64,000 bases of DNA from Pelomonas sp. BJYL3 (GTDB lineage: Bacteria > Pseudomonadota > Gammaproteobacteria > Burkholderiales > Burkholderiaceae_C). A program made the position numbers and the translations under genes. Below are positions 53,203 to 62,133 of the stretch, piece by piece. Positions within the stretch are counted from its first letter, which is position 1, and every line of letters begins with the position of its first letter. The stretch covers positions 310,001 through 374,000 of the forward strand of contig NZ_JANZKX010000004.1 in the NCBI RefSeq assembly GCF_027257975.1, read 5' to 3'. Below the pieces are notes generated by a model. The model was not told where the DNA came from, searched no databases, and saw only the letters and a list, made by a program, of their open reading frames with translations.

Positions 53203-53993
53203 AGGCCCGCCGGGGCTGGGTAGCGGCGCGACTCGCCGTCCATCGGCACCCACAGGCGATCGCCCAGGCAGGCGGCCTCGCGCCGCACGTCCTCGCGGCT
53301 CACGGGGCAGTGGTCCAGGGCTTCGAGGTGGTTGACCACCAGCTGGCCCGCGAACAGCCGCCCGGCCTCGGCCACCTCGGCCGCGTCCATCAGGATTTCA
53401 CCGCCCAGGTCGAAGCGGGCGCCGCCGGCAGGCAGCACGGCGATGTCCGGCCTCAGCACCGACAGGCAGTGGCGCACGGGCTCGTGCAGCACGGTGTCGC
53501 CCGCCACATAGACGCTGGGCTCGCCCGGCATCTCGATCAGGTAGCCCGCGCCATGGGCCATCAGCCGCCCCACCCAGCCACGGCCATGCAGGCAGGGGAT
53601 GGGCGTGACGAAGCCGCCCAGGAAGGGCTGGCGCTGCAGGCCTGCCAGGGGCTGCGCCTGCAGGCCGCGGGCGCTGAGCCAGGCGGCATCGTCCGGCATG
53701 CAGAGCACGGGCAGGCCGCGCTCGCGCAGGAAGCGTCGGCCGGCGCGATCCAGGTGGTCGAAGTGACCCTTCTGGCAATGCGTGATCAGGGCATGGGTGC
53801 TGCGCTCCAGCGCCGGCCCCGCGGCGGCCGGCAGCGGCACCAGCGGATTGCGCCGCCGCGTGCCCCCCAGGTAGCGCAGGCTGGGCAGGGCCCCGGCCTC
53901 GGCCAGCATGGGGTCCACCAGCAGGGCGACGTCGTGGCCGCCGGCGCGGAACTCCAGCAGCACGGTGGCATTGCGGATCTGGGTGATGTGCAT
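53187..53993 (-). CDS. MBL-fold metallohydrolase (UlaG-like)
   Basis: A 268-residue metallo-beta-lactamase-fold protein. The usual HxHxDH signature is here HCQKGHFDHLD, i.e. with two extra residues between the first two His; YVAGDTVLH and the C-terminal VVNHLEALDH carry further metal residues. It starts at ATG 53993 (MHITQIRNATVLLEF), the normal N-terminus of the group. It ends 16 bases inside the convergent agmatinase gene and is divergent from the GlxA-type regulator. Confidence 0.85.
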   Translation of the reverse strand: MHITQIRNATVLLEFRAGGHDVALLVDPMLAEAGALPSLRYLGGTRRRNPLVPLPAAAGPALERSTHALITHCQKGHFDHLDRAGRRFLRERGLPVLCMPDDAAWLSARGLQAQPLAGLQRQPFLGGFVTPIPCLHGRGWVGRLMAHGAGYLIEMPGEPSVYVAGDTVLHEPVRHCLSVLRPDIAVLPAGGARFDLGGEILMDAAEVAEAGRLFAGQLVVNHLEALDHCPVSREDVRREAACLGDRLWVPMDGESRRYPAPAGLQRAA

Positions 53994-54063
53994 GGGCGGT
54001 CTCGCGCAGGGCGTGGTGAGTGGTCGTTGGCCGGATTGTTCAAAGCCCGGCCGACCCCCACAA

Positions 54064-54078
54064 TGGCGCAATTCGCCA
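54064..54078. promoter_or_regulatory. Inverted repeat in the MBL/GlxA spacer
   Basis: TGGCG and CGCCA flank CAATT, 26 bases before the regulator's ATG and overlapping a CACAAT box at 54059-54064. The weak dyad is a candidate operator of the regulator. Confidence 0.35.
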
Positions 54079-54103
54079 ATTTCATGCCGTTTCAGGCCAA
54101 GCC

Positions 54104-55099
54104 ATGCCAAGACCGCCGCTGAACCTGGGCCTGCTGCTCTTCGAGGGCTGCATGCCCGCCGGCCTCTTCGCCGCAGCGGACCTGGCCCGGGCGGCCCATC
54201 TGCGCGCCGGCCGCGAGGTCTTGCGCCTGCGCTGGGTCAGCCTGGATGGCCGCCCGGTGAAGACCTGGCAAGGCCCGGTGCTCGCCGCCGAGGCGGCCCT
54301 GGCCGAAGCCGGCTGCGAGGCCTGGCTGTTGCCCGGCCTCTGGACGGACTCGCCCCAGGCGCTGGCGCAGCAGCTGGCCACGCTCGCCCCCCTGGTGCAG
54401 GCCCTGGGCCAGCTGCCCAGGCGGCATGCGCTGTGGAGCTACTGCGCTGGCGTCGCCCTGCTGGCGGCGGCCGGGCGGCTGGACGGCCGGGACGCCACGG
54501 CCACCTGGTGGCTCAGGCCCGCCCTGGGCGCCCGCTTCCCCAAGGTGCACTGGCGCTTCGACGAGCTGCTGGTGTCCAGCGGCCCCGTGCGCACCGCCGC
54601 AGGGCCGCACGGCTACCTGCCCCTGATGCTGCAGGCGCTGGCGGAGCGTCTGGAGGCGTCGGCCCTGCGTGACATCGAGGCCGTGCTGATGCTGCCGCGC
54701 CCGCAGCAGTGGCCGGCGGCCTTCCGTCCCGTGGAGCTGATGGGCCAGTCCGACGAGGCCCTGCGCCGCCTGATCGTCTTCGCGCAGCGGCAGCCGGCGC
54801 AGGCGCTGTCGCTGGCGGCGGCGGCGCAGGCGCTCGGGCTGTCGGTGCGCAGCCTCAGCCGCTGGCTGCCGGCGCAGACCGGCCTGGCCGCCGGCCAGTG
54901 GCTGCGCCTGCTCAAGCTGCGCCAGGCGGCGGAGCTGCTGTGCGAGTCCGCCCTGCCCGTGAAGACCGTGGCCGAGCAGCTGGGCTATGGCAGCGAGGCC
55001 GGCCTGCACCGCAGCTTCCAGGCCCTGCTGGCCTGCACGCCGGGCGAGTTCCGCCGGCGCCACGCCCGCCTGCCCTCGCCCACGGGCGCACGGCCATGA
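54104..55099 (+). CDS. GlxA/AraC-type transcriptional regulator
   Basis: A 331-residue regulator with an N-terminal DJ-1/PfpI-like domain (LGLLLFEGCMPAGLFAAADL; LWSYCAGVALLAAAGRLDG with the nucleophile-elbow Cys) and a C-terminal AraC DNA-binding domain (LSLAAAAQALGLSVRSLSRWLPAQTGL; VAEQLGYGSEAGLHRSFQALL). It is divergent from the MBL gene, probably its target, and its stop overlaps an in-frame ATG of the binding-protein frame at 55096. Confidence 0.88.
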   Translation: MPRPPLNLGLLLFEGCMPAGLFAAADLARAAHLRAGREVLRLRWVSLDGRPVKTWQGPVLAAEAALAEAGCEAWLLPGLWTDSPQALAQQLATLAPLVQALGQLPRRHALWSYCAGVALLAAAGRLDGRDATATWWLRPALGARFPKVHWRFDELLVSSGPVRTAAGPHGYLPLMLQALAERLEASALRDIEAVLMLPRPQQWPAAFRPVELMGQSDEALRRLIVFAQRQPAQALSLAAAAQALGLSVRSLSRWLPAQTGLAAGQWLRLLKLRQAAELLCESALPVKTVAEQLGYGSEAGLHRSFQALLACTPGEFRRRHARLPSPTGARP

Positions 55100-55176
55100 G
55101 CGCCCCCTGCCTGGACAGGGCGCGCGCTGCGCTCACAATGGCAGCCCAGTCCCACCTGCCTTGCGCGCCTGTGCCG

Positions 55177-56778
55177 ATGTCCCGCCCCGGTCTCCCCCCG
55201 CTGTTCGCTCCCCTGCTGATGCTGGCGACCGCCGCTGCGTCGGCCCAGGCCACGCTGCCGGTGGGCAAGCCCATCGTCTACTGCAGCGAGGCCAGCCCCG
55301 AGGGCTTCGATCCCGGCCTGTGGGACAGCACCAGCACCAACAACGCCGTGCGCCAGATGTTCCAGGGCCTGCTGGGCTTCGAGCGCGGCGGCACGGCCCT
55401 GGTGCCGCGGCTGGCGGAGCGCTGGACGGTGTCGCAGGACGCCCGCGTCTTCACCTTCACGCTGCGCCGCGGCGTGCGCTTCCACTCGCGGGCCTGGTTC
55501 ACGCCCTCGCGCGAGTTCAACGCGGATGACGTGCTCTTCACCTTCGGCCGCTTCCTGGACCCCGCCCACCCCTTCAACAAGGCCCTGCCCGGCAACTTCA
55601 TCTACCCGAACAACCTGGGCCTGGCGAAGCTGGTGCAGCAGCTTGAGAAGCTGGACGATCACACCGTGCGCTTCACGCTGCGCGAGCCCAATGTCGTCTT
55701 CCTCAGCTGGTTCGCCATGCCCTTCGCGGGCATCCATTCGGCGGAATATGCGGCCCAGCTGCTGCAGCGCGGCGAACCGCACAAGCTGAACAACGCGCCC
55801 ATCGGCACCGGCCCCTTCGCCTTTCGCAGCTATGCCAAGGACGACGTGCTGCGCCTGGAGGCCAGCCCCGGCTACTGGGCCGGGCCGGTGCGCACGCCCA
55901 AGCTGATCTTCGCCATCGCCCGCGAGCCCAATGTGCGCATCCAGAAGCTGCTGGCCGGCGAATGCCAGGTGAGCGCACCAGCCCGCGACATCGACGTGCC
56001 GGTGCTCACCAAGCGCGCGGACATCCAGCTGCTGCAGGTCCAGGCCCTCAACATCAGCTACCTGAGCTTCAACCTGGCCCGCGCGCCCACCAACATCCGG
56101 GCGGTACGCGAGGCGCTGGACATCGCCATCGACCGCCCGGCCCTCTTCAAGGTGCTGTTCCCGCGCGGCGACGCCACGCCGGCCACCAGCGCCTTCCCGC
56201 CGGCCATCCCGGGATTCGACACGACGCTGCGCAACGAGTACGACCCCGAACGCGCCCGCCGCCTGCTGGCCGAGGCCGGCTTCCCGCAGGGTTTCGCCCT
56301 CGACCTGTGGGCCCTGCCCATCGCGCGGCCCACCAATCCCAACGGCCTGCTGCTGGCGCAGATGATCCAGCAGGACTGGGCCCGCATCGGCGTGCGCGCC
56401 AGCATCAAGACCTACGAGTGGGGCGAGTACCTCAAGCGCGCCAACAAGGGCGAGCATGACGTGTACATGAGCGGCTGGAGCGGCGAGAGCGGCGATGCCG
56501 ACGAGTTCCTCACCCCCAATCTCAGCTGCGCGGCCAACCGCAGCGGCGTGAAGTTCTGCAACGCGGAGTTCGAGCGCCTGATCGACACCGCGCGCGCCAC
56601 GCCGGATGCCGCGCGGCGCAGCGCGCTCTACGTCCAGGCCCAGCAGATCTTCAAGCGCGAGCGGCCCTGGATCCCCTTCGCCCATTCCACGCTGTACCTG
56701 CCGGTGCGCGCGGACGTGAAAGGCTTTGTGATCAACCCCAATGGTGGGGTCGAGTTCGAGAAGGTCTGGCGCGAATGA
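55177..56778 (+). CDS. Dipeptide-type periplasmic binding protein (DppA-like)
   Basis: A 533-residue exported binding protein of the SBP_bac_5 family, for the permeases at 50262 and 51274. Family marks are VYCSEASPEGFDPGLWDS, NNAVRQMFQGLLGF, VRFHSR, AIGTGPF-like NAPIGTGPFAFRSY and NISYLSFNLARAPTNIRAVREALDIAIDR. The ATG at 55177 begins the signal peptide; the frame is open to 54709, but those residues overlap the regulator. A CACAAT box is at 55134-55139. It overlaps the next gene in ATGA. Confidence 0.9.
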   Translation: MSRPGLPPLFAPLLMLATAAASAQATLPVGKPIVYCSEASPEGFDPGLWDSTSTNNAVRQMFQGLLGFERGGTALVPRLAERWTVSQDARVFTFTLRRGVRFHSRAWFTPSREFNADDVLFTFGRFLDPAHPFNKALPGNFIYPNNLGLAKLVQQLEKLDDHTVRFTLREPNVVFLSWFAMPFAGIHSAEYAAQLLQRGEPHKLNNAPIGTGPFAFRSYAKDDVLRLEASPGYWAGPVRTPKLIFAIAREPNVRIQKLLAGECQVSAPARDIDVPVLTKRADIQLLQVQALNISYLSFNLARAPTNIRAVREALDIAIDRPALFKVLFPRGDATPATSAFPPAIPGFDTTLRNEYDPERARRLLAEAGFPQGFALDLWALPIARPTNPNGLLLAQMIQQDWARIGVRASIKTYEWGEYLKRANKGEHDVYMSGWSGESGDADEFLTPNLSCAANRSGVKFCNAEFERLIDTARATPDAARRSALYVQAQQIFKRERPWIPFAHSTLYLPVRADVKGFVINPNGGVEFEKVWRE

Positions 56779-57398
56779 AGACCCTGCCCGTTCCCATGAT
56801 TGCCTGCGAGGACATCGCGACCCATCCCGACTTCCAGCCCCTGCGCGGCATGGCGGAGGTCGACCTGGACCTGCGCTACGCCACGCCCGACAACTTCGTC
56901 AGCCGTGACGTCTACGGCCCGCTGGACTGCGCCTACCTGCGAAAGGACGCAGCCGAGGGCCTGCGGCGCGCGGCGCAATGGCTGCAGCGGCAGCGGCCGC
57001 AATGGCAGATCCGCGTCTTCGATGCCCTGCGCCCGCAGCGGGTGCAGGAGGCGCTCTACGCCGAGCTGGCCGGCACGCCGCTGGCGATGTACCTGGCCCA
57101 CCCCGAGGCCGGCTCCCTGCATTCCTTTGGCGTGGCGGTGGACGCCGGCCTGCTGGACGAACACGGGCAGGAGCTGGACATGGGCTCGGGCTTCGACGAG
57201 ATGTGCCTGCTGTCCCACCCCGACCACGAAGCCGAGCACCTGGCCCTGGGCCTGCTGACGGCGCAGCAGCTGGTGCACCGCGGCTGGCTGCGCGCAGCGA
57301 TGCGTGCGGGCGGCTTCCACACCATCGCCACGGAATGGTGGCATTTCGAGTTCGGCGACCGCGAGCAGGCGCGCGCCACCCTGCCCCGCGTGCTGTGA
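56775..57398 (+). CDS. D-alanyl-D-alanine dipeptidase (VanX/DdpX family)
   Basis: A 207-residue zinc peptidase that splits D-Ala-D-Ala. Zinc ligands are in SLHSFGVAVDAG (SxHxxGxAxD) and EWWHFEFGD, with the catalytic Glu; RVFDALRPQ is the conserved substrate Arg region. No signal peptide, so it acts in the cytoplasm. Next to a dipeptide binding protein and permeases it recalls the ddpXABCDF operon of Escherichia coli, in which D-Ala-D-Ala is imported and hydrolysed. Confidence 0.93.
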   Translation: MKTLPVPMIACEDIATHPDFQPLRGMAEVDLDLRYATPDNFVSRDVYGPLDCAYLRKDAAEGLRRAAQWLQRQRPQWQIRVFDALRPQRVQEALYAELAGTPLAMYLAHPEAGSLHSFGVAVDAGLLDEHGQELDMGSGFDEMCLLSHPDHEAEHLALGLLTAQQLVHRGWLRAAMRAGGFHTIATEWWHFEFGDREQARATLPRVL

Positions 57399-57409
57399 AG
57401 GAGCCCCGC

Positions 57410-58450
57410 ATGGACCGACGTCATTTCCTGCAGGCCCCGGCCGTGCTCGGCCCGCTGACCGCCACCGGTGCCGCAGGGGCGGCGAGCGCAAGACCTGACC
57501 CCGTGCGCCCGCGCCGCCTGCGCCCGGGCGACACGCTGGGCCTGATCAGCCCCGCCAACGCCAGCTTCGAACGCGAGCCCGTGGCCCTGGCCATCGAGGC
57601 CCTGCAGGCCCTGGGCCTGAAGGTGACGCTGGGCGCGCATGCGCTGTCCCGCCGCGGCCAGTTCGGTGGCAGCGACGCCGAACGCGCCGAGGACATCCAC
57701 CGCTTCTTCGCCGATGACGGCATCGCCGGCCTTCTGGCCCTCACCGGCGGCTCGGGCTGCGCGCGCATCGTGGACCGGCTGGACTACGGCCTGATCCGTC
57801 AGCATCCCAAGTTCTTCGGCGGCTTCTCGGATGTCACCTGCCTGATCAACGCCATCCACCGCCAGACCGGGCTCCTCACCTTCCATGCACCCTTTGCCGG
57901 CTCCACCTGGACGGCCTTCACCACCCAGCACTTCCGTGCCCTGGTGATGGCGGGCGAGGCGCCGCTGCTGCGCAATCCCGAGGGCGAGCAGGGGGGCGAT
58001 CTGGTGCAGGCCCACGACCGCGCCTGGACCGTGCGCGGCGGGCGCGCCCGCGGCCGGCTGGTGGGCGGCAACCTGGCCGTGCTCAGCGCCATGGCCGGTT
58101 CGGCCTACTTTCCGGACTTCGACGGCGCGGTGCTCTTCCTGGAAGACATCAACGAGTACATCTACCGCGTGGACCGCATGCTGGCCACCCTGCGCCTGGC
58201 TGGGGCCTTCCGCCGCCTGGCCGGCGTGGTGCTGGGCCAGTTCACGAAGTGCGAGCCGGGCGACGGCAACTTCGGCACGCTGACGCTGGACGAGGTTTTC
58301 GAGGACTACTTCGGCGGGCTGGGCGTGCCGGTCTATCGCGGCGCGATGATCGGCCACATTCCGCGCAAGTTCACCCTGCCCATCGGCGCCGAGGCCGAGA
58401 TCGACGCGGACGCCCGCACCCTGCGCATCCTGGCGCCCGCGGTGGCCTGA
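57410..58450 (+). CDS. Muramoyltetrapeptide LD-carboxypeptidase (S66 family)
   Basis: A 346-residue serine peptidase of the LdcA family, which removes D-Ala from tetrapeptides released by peptidoglycan turnover. Catalytic Ser in FFGGFSDVTCL, Glu in LFLEDINEY and His in MIGHIPRKFTL match the Ser-Glu-His triad. A hydrophobic twin-arginine-like N-terminus (MDRRHFLQAPAVLGPL) suggests export, unusual for this normally cytoplasmic enzyme. The repeat copy at 57488-57502 encodes ARPDP just after it, so it may extend the original start. Confidence 0.9.
   Translation: MDRRHFLQAPAVLGPLTATGAAGAASARPDPVRPRRLRPGDTLGLISPANASFEREPVALAIEALQALGLKVTLGAHALSRRGQFGGSDAERAEDIHRFFADDGIAGLLALTGGSGCARIVDRLDYGLIRQHPKFFGGFSDVTCLINAIHRQTGLLTFHAPFAGSTWTAFTTQHFRALVMAGEAPLLRNPEGEQGGDLVQAHDRAWTVRGGRARGRLVGGNLAVLSAMAGSAYFPDFDGAVLFLEDINEYIYRVDRMLATLRLAGAFRRLAGVVLGQFTKCEPGDGNFGTLTLDEVFEDYFGGLGVPVYRGAMIGHIPRKFTLPIGAEAEIDADARTLRILAPAVA
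57488..57502 (-). repeat. Dispersed 15-bp repeat, exact copy near the start of the LD-carboxypeptidase gene
   Basis: GCAAGACCTGACCCC on the plus strand, read as ARPDP immediately after the hydrophobic N-terminal segment of the protein. Confidence 0.8.
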
Positions 58451-58460
58451 GCGGGGGCCT

Positions 58461-59273
58461 TCAGTTGCAGGGCGCCGCCGGCAGCGCATACGGCTGCAAC
58501 AGCTCGGCCATGCGCCCGCTGCGGCACAGCTGCTGCAGGCCGCGCTGGAAGCGCTGCTGATCGGCCACGCTCAGGCGCTGTCGGCTCAGGCCGAAGTGGT
58601 AGCCGAACTGCTTGACCGTGCCCACGGCCTGCAGGGGCGGCATGTCGTTCTGGGCGGTGAGCCACAGGGCCACGGCCTCGTTCATCAGCACCAGGCCCTG
58701 GGGGCCGTAGCGGCCTGCGTGCAGCATGCGCAGCACGGTGAGGTTGTCACGCTCGATCAGGGTCTGGATCTGCAGGCCCTGGGCCAGCTCCTCCAGCATC
58801 ATCGAGGTGCCCGAAGGGCCGTAGGCCGCCACCGTGCGGCCCTCCAGCGAGGCCGGCCCCTTGTATTGCAGGCTCTCGCCCTGGCGGCCGAAGACGGTGT
58901 AGCGCGCCTGCAGCACGGCCGGCGAGAGCGCGAAGTACTTGCGCCGCTCCGGGGCGTCGACCACGGTGAACAGGCCGTCGGCCGCGCCCTGCTCTGCCAG
59001 GGCCAGCGCCCGCCGCCAGGGCATCACCCGGACCTCGCAGCGCCAGCCGAGCTGCTCGCAGGCCTTGTCCAGCACATCCACCATGGGGCCGGCAGGCTTG
59101 CCGGCACGCTCGTAGGTGTAGGGCGGGAAGGGTTCAGTCAGGAAGAGACGCCGGGGCGCCGGCGCCGCCTGGGCCGCCAGCACGGCCAGGCCCGCCACGG
59201 CGGTGCCGAGCAGGCGGACCAGGGCACGGAAGCCGGGAAGGCGGGCGGAGGCGGGCCGCGGCATCAGGAGCAT
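58461..59273 (-). CDS. Periplasmic solute-binding protein-like protein
   Basis: A 270-residue exported protein of the SBP_bac_3 class with an N-terminal hydrophobic segment (ALVRLLGTAVAGLAVLAAQA) and the blocks LTEPFPPYTYERAG, GPMVDVLDKACEQLGWRCEV, MPWRRALALAEQGAADGLF and FGYHFGLSR. It is a paralogue of the gene at 59355, encoded in tandem on the same strand. GGAGA precedes ATG 59273. No permease is adjacent; ligand unknown. Confidence 0.8.
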   Translation of the reverse strand: MLLMPRPASARLPGFRALVRLLGTAVAGLAVLAAQAAPAPRRLFLTEPFPPYTYERAGKPAGPMVDVLDKACEQLGWRCEVRVMPWRRALALAEQGAADGLFTVVDAPERRKYFALSPAVLQARYTVFGRQGESLQYKGPASLEGRTVAAYGPSGTSMMLEELAQGLQIQTLIERDNLTVLRMLHAGRYGPQGLVLMNEAVALWLTAQNDMPPLQAVGTVKQFGYHFGLSRQRLSVADQQRFQRGLQQLCRSGRMAELLQPYALPAAPCN

Positions 59274-59354
59274 GGGGTGATGTCTCCGGGGATGAGGCTG
59301 CCAGCATAGGGCCTGAGGGGCGCGCATCCGGCGCGGCAGGCCCCGCGCCGGCGC

Positions 59355-60137
59355 TCAGCGCGGCATGCGCACCACACAGGCCGAGGCCGGCAGCGCGTAG
59401 GGGCGGACCAGCGCGGCCGTGCGCCCGCTGCGGCAGTTGGCCTGCAGGGCTTCGTCGAAGCGCTGGAAGTCGGCCTCCGACAGCCGGGCCTTGACGAGGC
59501 CGAAGCCGTAGCTGATCTCCCGGACCACGCCGGCCATCTGCAGGCCCTGCAGCTGCTCCTGCTTGAGCAGCCACAGCGCCACGCTCTCGTTGATGAAGGC
59601 CAGGCCTTGCTCGCCATAGCGGCCATGGACCAGCTTGCGCAGCACCGTGGCGTTGTCGGGTTCCACATGCACGGAGACGGTTGGGCCGTCCTGCAGCAGC
59701 TCGTTGAGGGCGATGGACGAGCCCGAGGGGCCGTAGACGCCCAGCTCATGCCCCTCCAGGCTGGCCGGTCCATCGTAGCGGTAGCTCTGGCCGCTGCGGC
59801 TGAACAGGGCGTAGCGGGCATTCAGCACGGGGCTGCTGAAGTGGAACAGGCGCTCGCGCTCGGGCGTCTGCAGCAGGGGGAAGAGGCCATCGAGGCGGCC
59901 GGCCTCGGCCTCGGCCAGCGCGCGGCGCCAGGGCAGCAGCGTCAGCTCGCAGCGCCAGGCCAGTCGCTCGCAGGTGGCCCGCAGCACCTCCACCATGGGG
60001 CCCACGGCCCGCCCCTGGCGCTCGATCACATAGGGTGGAAAGGGTTCCGTCCCGAAGTGCAGCACGGGCGGTGGCTCGGCGGCGATCGGCGTCGCGACCA
60101 GCAGGCTCAGACTCAGCGTCAGGACCAGAGGCTTCAT
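59355..60137 (-). CDS. Periplasmic solute-binding protein-like protein
   Basis: A 260-residue paralogue of the preceding entry, upstream of it on the same strand: signal peptide LVLTLSLSLLVATPIAA, then FGTEPFPPYVIERQG, GPMVEVLRATCERLAWRCEL, LLPWRRALAEAEAGRLDGLF and ISYGFGLVKARLSEADFQRF. The pair looks like a tandem duplication followed by divergence, as does the pair at 1986 and 2882, though those belong to another subgroup. Confidence 0.8.
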   Translation of the reverse strand: MKPLVLTLSLSLLVATPIAAEPPPVLHFGTEPFPPYVIERQGRAVGPMVEVLRATCERLAWRCELTLLPWRRALAEAEAGRLDGLFPLLQTPERERLFHFSSPVLNARYALFSRSGQSYRYDGPASLEGHELGVYGPSGSSIALNELLQDGPTVSVHVEPDNATVLRKLVHGRYGEQGLAFINESVALWLLKQEQLQGLQMAGVVREISYGFGLVKARLSEADFQRFDEALQANCRSGRTAALVRPYALPASACVVRMPR

Positions 60138-60173
60138 GCAGGCAGCATAGCGCCAGTACGGCGGCCCGCGAGA

Positions 60174-61685
60174 TCAGGACTGACCCGCCAGCCAGTCCAC
60201 GATGCGGTCCAGGGCCGGGCGTCCCACCCAGAGGGCCGACTCGTCATTGAGCATCAGCACCAGCACCCAGGAGCGGCCGCGACGGTCCTGCACCAGTCCG
60301 GCCAGGGAGACGACATTGCGCAAGGTGCCCGTCTTGAGCCGAGCCCGGCCCTGGGCCGGCGAGCCCTGGAAGCGGCGTGACAGCGTGCCGTCGACACCCG
60401 CCAGGGGCAGGCCGGCCAGCCAGTCCGGCGCATGGCGGCCCTGGGCGGCCTGCCGGATCACGGCGGCCAGGGTCTCGGCGCTCATGCGCTCGCTGCGCGA
60501 GAGGCCGGCGCCGTTGTCCGGCACCAGGTCGGGCGCAGCGATCCCCTGCTCGCTCAGCCAGCGCTGCACGGCCTGGGCGGCCCGCTCGCGAGTGGGCAGG
60601 GCGGCGTCAGCGCCCGCCTGCTGGCCCAGTCGAAGGTAGACGAGGCGCAGCTGGACGTTGTCGGAGCGCTTGAGCGCGCCGCGCAGCACCTCCGCCAGCG
60701 GCCGGCCCCAGCGGGTCTGCAGCACGCGGGCCTCGGCGGGCGCGCGCCCGCTGCGCAGCTCGCCGCTCATCGTCCCGCCCAGGGACAGCCACAGCTGGCG
60801 CACTGTCTCGCCCAGCAGCCACTGGCGGTCCAGCAGCTGCAGGGCCTGGCTCACCCGGCACTCGACGGGGAAGCGGCCGCTGAGCAGCAGGCGCGGCGGC
60901 GTGCCGCCCTGGCCGGGCTCGAAACGCGGCTGCAGGGGCAGCACGTCCCAGTGCCGGCAGGGGGCCTCGGCCAGGGTCAGGCCGCTGGTGTCGACCTGCA
61001 GCTGCGGCCAGGCCGGCAGGCGCGCCTGCACCGGCCCCTGGGCACCGCTGGCGAGCTCCAGCAGCTGCACGCCGCCCTCCAGCAGCAGGGCGTCGGGCAC
61101 GACGTTGTAGGGGAAGTTGGGCGTGTCGTCGAAGTCCGGCGTCTGCAGGTCCTCGCGCTCGGGCTGGAAGGCGCTGCGGTCCAGCACCAGGCCGCCGCGC
61201 AGCTCGCGCACGCCGGACTGCCGCAGCTCGCGCAGCAGCTGCCACAGGGCGGCGCTGTCCAGCTCGCCGTCGCCGCCGCCGCGCAGGTACAGCGGGGTCT
61301 CGAGGATGCCGTCCTGCGGCGTGCCCGTGCTCAGCAGCTCGGTCCGGGTCCGCGCGCCTGGCCCCAGCTGGTCCAGGGCGACGGCCGCCGTCAGCAGCTT
61401 GGCCACCGAGCCCGGCACCATGGGCCGGTCCGCCTGCCAGGCGTAGCCGGCCCGGGGGCGGTCCAGCGGGAAGGCACGCAGGGCCAGGGATTCAGGCGGC
61501 AAGCCGGCCCGCTGAAGAGCGGCGGCCACCGGCGCCGGCAGCCGGTTCGTGGCACCCTGCGCCGGCAGCCGGTCCGTGGCGCCCCGCACCGGCAAGGCGA
61601 GGCCCACGCAGGCCAGACCCAGAAGGGCGGCCTGCACCAGGGACCGAAAGGGGAGTGGGCGAGTGGCGGGGGCGCTGCAATGCAT
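60174..61685 (-). CDS. dacB: D-alanyl-D-alanine carboxypeptidase/endopeptidase (PBP4, DacB)
   Basis: A 503-residue exported penicillin-binding protein of the S13 family that trims or cuts peptidoglycan crosslinks. The active-site triads are Ser93-x-x-Lys96 (PGSVAKLLTA), SDN (KRSDNVQLRL) and KTG (RLKTGTLRN). A signal peptide is at residues 15-35. Just after it the protein contains the near-duplicate ATDRLPAQG and ATNRLPAPV, encoded by a 27-bp tandem repeat (61532-61585). Its function fits the neighbouring cell-wall genes. Confidence 0.93.
   Translation of the reverse strand: MHCSAPATRPLPFRSLVQAALLGLACVGLALPVRGATDRLPAQGATNRLPAPVAAALQRAGLPPESLALRAFPLDRPRAGYAWQADRPMVPGSVAKLLTAAVALDQLGPGARTRTELLSTGTPQDGILETPLYLRGGGDGELDSAALWQLLRELRQSGVRELRGGLVLDRSAFQPEREDLQTPDFDDTPNFPYNVVPDALLLEGGVQLLELASGAQGPVQARLPAWPQLQVDTSGLTLAEAPCRHWDVLPLQPRFEPGQGGTPPRLLLSGRFPVECRVSQALQLLDRQWLLGETVRQLWLSLGGTMSGELRSGRAPAEARVLQTRWGRPLAEVLRGALKRSDNVQLRLVYLRLGQQAGADAALPTRERAAQAVQRWLSEQGIAAPDLVPDNGAGLSRSERMSAETLAAVIRQAAQGRHAPDWLAGLPLAGVDGTLSRRFQGSPAQGRARLKTGTLRNVVSLAGLVQDRRGRSWVLVLMLNDESALWVGRPALDRIVDWLAGQS
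61532..61585. repeat. 27-bp tandem duplication in dacB
   Basis: Two copies of a 27-bp unit beginning GCGCCGGCAGCCGGT and differing at a few positions encode the repeated A-T-D/N-R-L-P-A peptide at the start of the mature protein. Confidence 0.7.
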
Positions 61686-61766
61686 GGACCGCAATGTAGC
61701 GCCCGGCCGGCGTCCGGCCTGCATCCTGAGGACCCAGGAGCGGACGGAGCGGCGCAGGCAGGGCGC

Positions 61767-61997
61767 TCAGCGCAGGTAGTCGGAGACGCCGTGGCGGAAC
61801 TTGTCCTCGAACTGGGACTGGCATTGCTCCCATTCCTCCAGCGTCGAGTCCTGGACTTCCAGGCCGTCGATCTTGCTGCTCCCGACGATGTTCAGCGGCC
61901 GTGCGATGGCGTTCATCGCGCTGCGTCCCAGCGCGGCCATGCGGGCCATGCCGGTCTCGGGATGTGCGGCCCCGCGGGGCTTGATCAGCTGTGCCAT
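61767..61997 (-). CDS. Small hypothetical protein
   Basis: A 76-residue protein (MAQLIKPRGAAHPETGMARM...) whose C-terminal half is acidic and probably helical (DSTLEEWEQCQSQFEDKFRH). GAGGTGG stands before the ATG at 61997. No membrane segment or signal. It is not recognised. It lies alone, with 136 bases of apparent non-coding sequence to the next gene. Confidence 0.5.
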   Translation of the reverse strand: MAQLIKPRGAAHPETGMARMAALGRSAMNAIARPLNIVGSSKIDGLEVQDSTLEEWEQCQSQFEDKFRHGVSDYLR

Positions 61998-62133
61998 GGT
62001 CCACCTCTACGGCTTCAGTGATGGATGCAGTGTGCGCCGCTGCCTGAGCGAAAGCCATCGCATCTGCGGCGCAGAAGCCCCCTGTTTCAGGGGACCGTCA
62101 CCTGTTGAGGTGGCAAGGGGCGAGGGCCCGCGT

